Shown: positions 59,001-64,000 of the stretch, piece after piece
How positions within the stretch are numbered: the first letter of the stretch is position 1
Layout: every line of letters begins with the position of its first letter
Source: Aralia elata
Taxonomy: Eukaryota > Streptophyta > Magnoliopsida > Apiales > Araliaceae
Assembly: GCA_034770075.1 (NCBI GenBank)
Contig: CM068388.1
Span: 17,975,206-18,039,205, forward strand
DNA: 64,000 bases
Reading direction: 5' to 3'
The notes under the pieces: model-generated
Databases searched by the model: none
Seen by the model: the letters and a program-made list of their open reading frames with translations, nothing else
Told to the model about the DNA's origin: nothing
Translations under genes and position numbers: made by a program

Positions 59001-62000
59001 TTTGTAGAAAATATAATTGGAAAGGGTGGTTATGCTGAAGTTTACAAGGGATGTTTGGCAAATGGACAGCTTGTGGCAATTAAGCGGCTCAACAAAGGAA
59101 CGTCCGAAGAACAGACTATAGATTTTTTATCCGAGCTTGGCACTATAGCACATGTAGATCATCCTAACACCGCTAAACTGGTTGGGTACGGAGTTGAAGG
59201 GGGAACATATCTTGTTCTTGAGTTGTCTCCGCTTGGGAGTTTAGGATCACTTCTGCATGGTTTGCTCAATTCTCCTTCCTCTCTTTATGTTTGGTTGCCT
59301 GGTGACTCCTCTACTAATTTACATATGTTGTGTGTGTGTGCGCGCGCGCACATGCGTTGGGTGGGGGGAGGGGCGGCGGCGGGCATAGAGGGATATTTGG
59401 CAAGCCACAACCAAGCTTGCCTATGGATTGGGCCTAAACAACGTAGCTTTGATTAATGAAATGGTGAAATGAAAAAATTGCTATAAATAATAATGGTGAA
59501 CTTACAAGACTGCCATTAATGATATTGTGGATGCCACAGACAAACAGCCTGTAATAACGTAGTTTTGTTTAATGAAATGGTGAAATGACAAACTTGCCAT
59601 TAATAAAAATACCTTTGTCACCTCCAGTTGTCTATGGTTGCCCGAACTGTTTTATTCCCATACACATTATATATATTTATACATATGTGTGTTGGTGTTT
59701 GTGTTCTTTTAAGTTATAATTTCCTATATATTCTTATAAGTTTTATTTTCTAGGGTCAAAGGAAAGATTAGACTGGGGTGCTAGGTACAAGATCATTTTA
59801 GGGACAGCTGATGGCTTACTTTATCTTCATGAGAATTGCCAAAGGAGAATCATTCACAGGGATATCAAGGCTGATAATATTCTACTCACTGAGAATTTTG
59901 AGGCTCAGGTATGTCTTTCAGCTGATGCCTAATGTTTGCTTGATTTTTCAGTTTATTTTCTTCTTTTACTTGAATCAAACTTCAGATCAACGTATGTGTG
60001 CAACATACTTATATAGTAGAATGAAGTCCAGTTACCATAATTTTAACACATCAAAAAAAGTCCAGTTACCATAATTATCTGCAGACTGTAGTCATTAATT
60101 TGTCTCTTCTGATCCTCTCATCCTATGCTCTCACAAGGAGAAAGAAAAGAAATTTCTCTCATTCATTAGCTCTGAAGTCCTGATTGTATCTGAAACTTAG
60201 AAGCGAATCCACTGATATAGATTTATAAAAACAAAATCGTCATGGATCATGGATGGCATGTGATTAATATTGGCATACTGGCTGGGTAAAAACGAAAAAC
60301 TAAACTTCGTGTAACAGAAAATATTGTCTTGGACAAGCAAAATGAAAAAATAGTTTTCTTGTAGCCAATCCAAGTAGTTGTGAGGAGATTTCGTGTATTT
60401 TAAACATTTCTAATTATTCATGTTTATACATTCGTAAAGTATATTAGAGCCGTGCCAAAAGCATGCCTTGCTTCTAATAGTTTGTTTTTTGGGGGAATTT
60501 TTAATTGTAGAAAGATAATTAATTTCTAGTTATGTTTAATAATTAGTTACTTATAAAAGAAATAGAAGTGACATTTCATTCTTACTAGGACTTACCAAAA
60601 CAATTAATCCTTTCTAGAAAATATTGCAAAGCAATAACCTAAATGAATATAAGTTCGACATAAATAAACCCAACTTATAGTGTCAAATTTGCGATAAGAG
60701 TTGTCTGTTATTCTTTAGAGTATTTGAAGCCAGTCTTTGAAAGCCAATTGTCTTAAGTTTTGGAAAGAAAAACATCAACGAGCTAAGTTCATCAATGATG
60801 GCATGAATAAAGCATTTATGGCATGCTAACAGAATAAGTAAGCTTACATTATAGGATAAATGCTAACTAACAAGTATTTAAGTTAAATTATAATTGGAGA
60901 TGGGTTTTTTCTTCCATTGGTGCTTGTAAAGATTATTCAAGCTTACACTATCGAATGAATGTCATCTTTAGGCTAACTGACAAGTACTTCAACTATGTTA
61001 AAAATGGAGATGTTTTTCCATCCATTGGTACTTGTGAGAATATGCAAGTTTACACTATAGGATGTCATGGATGGTAACTTCAGGTAATGACAACGATTTA
61101 ACAAGTTGGAGATATTTTTTTCCTTTGGGTACGTAGAAGAAAATCATTACATTACTTTGGGAGGGGGGAAGCCGCATCTGTGGCAACAAGATTTACATCT
61201 CGTTTCTGAACTGCGGCAACCATCTGAGTCTCAATAAATACAGACATTTTATGGCCATTACTTTAAAGAATTTTACTCAAAAGTATATTTATATAGTCCT
61301 TAGAAGTAGTAATAGACATTAGCTGCCCAAAGTTCTATCCTAAATTATATAGTATCTATCTATAAGTTAGCTTACTAATTAGAGAAATGTATTAGATTAA
61401 TAAACTATGAATCACAGACACTTCTCGGAGGTCGACATATCCGCCGACACTCCACGGATACTTCCATATATGTCGTAGGTCATTAGATCCACAATAGTGG
61501 GAATCAGCTAGTGTATAAAATGTAGCAAACTCTAACAATTTGAAAAGGCACATCAAAGGTTGAGGGGAAGATTAGCTGATAGTGATCAGTGGCGTCTTAC
61601 TTACTGCTCAGAGAAACATGAAGCAGGATTTGAAGTCAAAGTTATGCTCAGTACCTTAGTAATCAATTCTTAACTCATCATGTCGAGCGACCCTGCAGTG
61701 ATATGCTACTTCAATGGCTAATTAAAATTGTGGGGATATCTATATTAATTATGAGGAACACATTAAGTCACCTGGATAAGCACACGGTAATATAGGTTAC
61801 ATAATAACGCATACATCTGCCGGGGTTGACTAGTGCAACTTACATGTGAATTAACAAGTCTCACTAGAAATTTAAAAAACATACCTGTTAGAATCCAAAA
61901 GTATGCTATGCATTATCACATATGTAAATATGTTTGTGTTTGTGTTCTCACTTGCATATAATTCGCGTACATTAAAAGTGAAATAGAAATTATAATTGGA

Positions 62001-64000
62001 AAAGGAGGTGATATAGAAACTGAAGTCATACGTCAATAAAACACCCAAACATATTACATATTTTTGTTACTCAGTTATGAAGTCATAGGATCTATTACTT
62101 GTACACAATTTGATTTGGTGTTTCATGATGCAGGAGACACCTTATAAACTGTATAAATAGCTCATGGTAAGGGCAGTGGCGGAACCAGAACATTTTAGAG
62201 GGGAGGGCAAAATACATCAGTAAAAAAATTTTATTTATTGACGCTTGAATTGCTTCTTTCGGTTGTACGACTGAGAGAAGACAATTGTATCCTGCGAGTC
62301 TGCATAGTTTGAAAACGTCTCAAAATTTGTTCGTTTTCAATTGTTGAAAAAATATCCTTCTCAATATAAACTACCAGACTGTCATTCATCCACTCGTCTG
62401 CCATTAAAGTGACTTTACATGGCCAAACCTTATCCTGATTGATCACGTCTTTAATAATCATGCAAATTATCCTATAATAATCATGCAAATTATCCTATAT
62501 GGATACATGCATCTCAAACCAATGATACTGTTATACATACATACATGTAAATAGACATACTTTATGATTTACATGCATACATATGTTTTAATTATGTATT
62601 AATTGACCAAAATATTTATACTTTAGCATGATGCCAATTAACGTAATTTACTTCCCAAACTAAATTAACATACTGACATAACTTTAATGTGCGATGCGAT
62701 ATATATGCCCCCTCCTACCCCCTACCCCCCAGCCTTGGGGGGGCATATGCCCCCCCCCCCCCCTCCCCCCTTCCGCCACTGGGTAAGGGGAAGATGTAAA
62801 TTTAAAATTGTGACCGGTAAAAAGCTAGACATATACTATGATTAGCTGGTCGACTATCAATATGTGCATCTTGCAATCAAGATTATAAATATTGTGTAAT
62901 TATCATCAGCTTCATTTGACTTAATGGCCATGGGATTGTAGAAGGAAAATAATAAGTAAGTTCCAAGATATAGCCTTGATTAGTTACTAGGCACAGCTCG
63001 AGCATAACTCAACCCTTTCAAGGTGTCTGCCTTAAAGAAACATTAGACTTTTGAGGCATGAACGTCAAGATACTTGAGCCCCAAGGATATACATCAAGAA
63101 GTTTTACACTTTTACTTAACCGAGGAGCTTCAAGACGATTTCACGTTTTCCTTTCAAAATCTTTTACAGGAATGAATGGAGTTTTGATGCTTTATTGCAT
63201 ATTATTGTTTATATTCGTGTTTGATTGCTATTTCCTATGAATTATTCTTCGAAGTCCTTTGTCAGCATTTTTCCCAATGACATTTTCTGAATACTATGAC
63301 TATTTAAATAAAGGTACCGGTTATCCTATGTGAATATATGCGGTTAGGGGTTTACCTTTGATGGCAGATTTTCTTCTCCACGAGGTTGTAATTCTACTCG
63401 TTTATGATCATATAACATGGATAACTTCTGATGAGACACTTCACACTTCTATATTTTTCTTTTGTGGTTTTTCTGTCTGTGACAAAATTGACCTCTTTTG
63501 ATACAGATTTGTGATTTTGGGCTTGCAAAATGGCTACCGAAACAGTGGACTCACCACAATGTATCGAAATTTGAAGGCACATTTGGGTATGTAATCCAAA
63601 CTTATAAGCTTATTGTTTCTGAGGAGCTTCTGTTGTAATATTTTTATTTATTTTCTTCATTGCAGCTATTTTGCTCCAGAATACTTCATGCATGGCATAG
63701 TAGATGAGAAAATTGATGTTTATTCTTTCGGGGTGCTAGTTTTGGAGATAGTAACTGGACGCCAAGTTATAGATGATTCACAGAAAAGCCTTGTGCTTTG
63801 GGTATGTTAGCTTTTTCAGGCTCAGTAGAATTTCAGATATTGTTTCAACTTTCACGTGCATATCTTCTGACTTATTCTTTATATTTAATTGTAGGCAAAG
63901 CCCCTTTTGGAGAGTAATGCAGTTAAGGAGCTTGTTGATCTTTCTCTTAGTGATAGTTATAATCCAGGGGAGATGGAGCGTGTGCTCTTGACTGCCTCTT
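56060..64000 (+). CDS. Receptor-like cytosolic kinase, RLCK class VI (RBK-like), partial
   Basis: Cytosolic Ser/Thr kinase without receptor ectodomain. Exons: 56060-56100, 58055-58554, 59008-59259, 59754-59908, 63507-63586, 63666-63801 and 63895 to beyond 64000; all join in frame (423 residues so far). A Ser-rich N-terminus (SSPRGVIEAC, SESETHSSNSSSPS) and FTLSELQTATSNF precede the kinase: glycine loop GKGGYAEV at 185-192, Lys206, HRDIKADN (Asp301), DFG at 319-321, GTFGYFAPEY and DVYSFGVLVLEI. KWLPKQWTHHNVSKFEGTFG is typical of RLCK VI_A kinases, whose Arabidopsis members RBK1 and RBK2 bind ROP GTPases. Exon 1 (MAAVAVSSDIPLPG) is inferred from a good GTAAGC donor and phase; the alternative start is ATG 58209 (MEKEKEDASS). 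Introns 1 and 4 are 2.0 and 3.6 kb. The C-terminus lies outside the window. Confidence 0.88.
56114..56145. repeat. (TTC)n microsatellite
   Basis: About nine TTC units at the very start of intron 1 of the kinase gene, just inside the donor site. Confidence 0.9.
59330..59350. repeat. (TG)n(CG)n dinucleotide tract
   Basis: Alternating purine-pyrimidine run TGTGTGTGTG then CGCGCGCG in intron 3 of the kinase gene. Such runs can adopt left-handed DNA. Confidence 0.85.
59440..59610. repeat. Direct repeat, 116-bp period, kinase intron 3
   Basis: AACGTAG(C/T)TTTG followed by TTAATGAAATGGTGAAATGA occurs at 59440 and 59556. It is non-coding. Confidence 0.85.
60840..61085. repeat. Imperfect tandem repeat, kinase intron 4
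   Basis: A unit of about 115 bp (CTAACTAACAAGTA ... GGAGATG ... CCATTGGTGCTTGT ... TTACACTAT) occurs about two and a half times. It is non-coding and of unknown origin. Confidence 0.7.
62174..62781 (-). mobile_element. hAT deletion derivative in kinase intron 4
   Basis: 608 bp starting CAGTGGCGGA and ending with its complement TCCGCCACTG. It is flanked by the perfect 8-bp duplication GGTAAGGG (62166-62173 and 62782-62789), diagnostic for hAT. On the minus strand 62488-62231 encodes MADEWMNDSLVVYIEKDIF, then IENEQILRRFQTMQTRR. This is the C-terminal tail of a plant hAT transposase with dimerisation domain, so it is an internally deleted autonomous element and not a de novo MITE. It ends in a long C tract and contains a short duplicated ATTATCCTATA block near 62463-62500. 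Confidence 0.92.

Noticed and set aside
63058..63240. 60-codon open frame in kinase intron 4
   Set aside because: No domain, no splice sites joining it in phase, and intronic position.

Overview
The window is a piece of a plant nuclear genome, most likely a core eudicot. It holds a TIR-type NBS-LRR resistance gene (a class absent from grasses), a plant RLCK class VI kinase, GT-AG introns, and AT-rich intergenic DNA packed with Ty1/copia and Ty3/gypsy retrotransposons and MITEs. I cannot name the species. Only two genes look like functional host genes: a complete TNL at the left (1203-6308, +) and a kinase at the right (about 56060 to beyond 64000, +). Almost all of the 50 kb between them is nested transposon debris.

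Left part (1-17 kb). A copia RNase H fragment runs in from the window start. The five-exon TNL follows, with TIR, NB-ARC, LRR and a C-terminal jelly-roll/Ig-like domain. Its last intron has a GC donor beside a CT microsatellite and an alternative in-frame GT donor 33 nt downstream. A nearly complete copia element (7445-12764, minus strand) with two 635-bp LTRs, PBS, PPT and gag-pol splits an older plus-strand copia relic (7153-7316 and about 13330-13580). AT-rich DNA with a Stowaway-like MITE follows.

Middle (17-30 kb). This is a decayed minus-strand copia (gag, zinc knuckle, protease, RT/RNase H remnants; integrase core mostly lost). Its right-hand LTR contains three insertions stacked inside one another, each LTR-like and each with a perfect 5-bp target duplication (TAACT, CCTGA, TTTGT). 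A hairpin Tourist-like MITE with a TAA duplication sits in its 3' region.

30-53 kb. A tandemly duplicated segment of about 0.5 kb carries a Stowaway-like MITE. Copy A was later split by about 0.7 kb of mitochondrial DNA containing an antisense cox1 fragment. Copy B was split by a 21-kb minus-strand Ty3/gypsy element of Tat type (31540-52659; near-matching 5-bp target duplication). The Tat element has an intron-containing antisense ORF, pol remnants and an SR-rich repetitive gag. It was itself invaded by an Athila-type element that lost RT to integrase but keeps gag/protease and the env-like ORF, and by a truncated chromovirus-like element carrying a CCGG-rich MITE.

Right part (53-64 kb). A 1.2-kb Harbinger-like non-autonomous element and a 140-bp tandem repeat lead to the kinase gene. 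Its 3.6-kb intron holds a hAT deletion derivative with a perfect 8-bp target duplication. The gene runs off the window end. I saw no CRISPR array, tRNA or rRNA gene. The two host genes have no evident joint pathway; they belong to plant immune perception and ROP-linked kinase signalling respectively.
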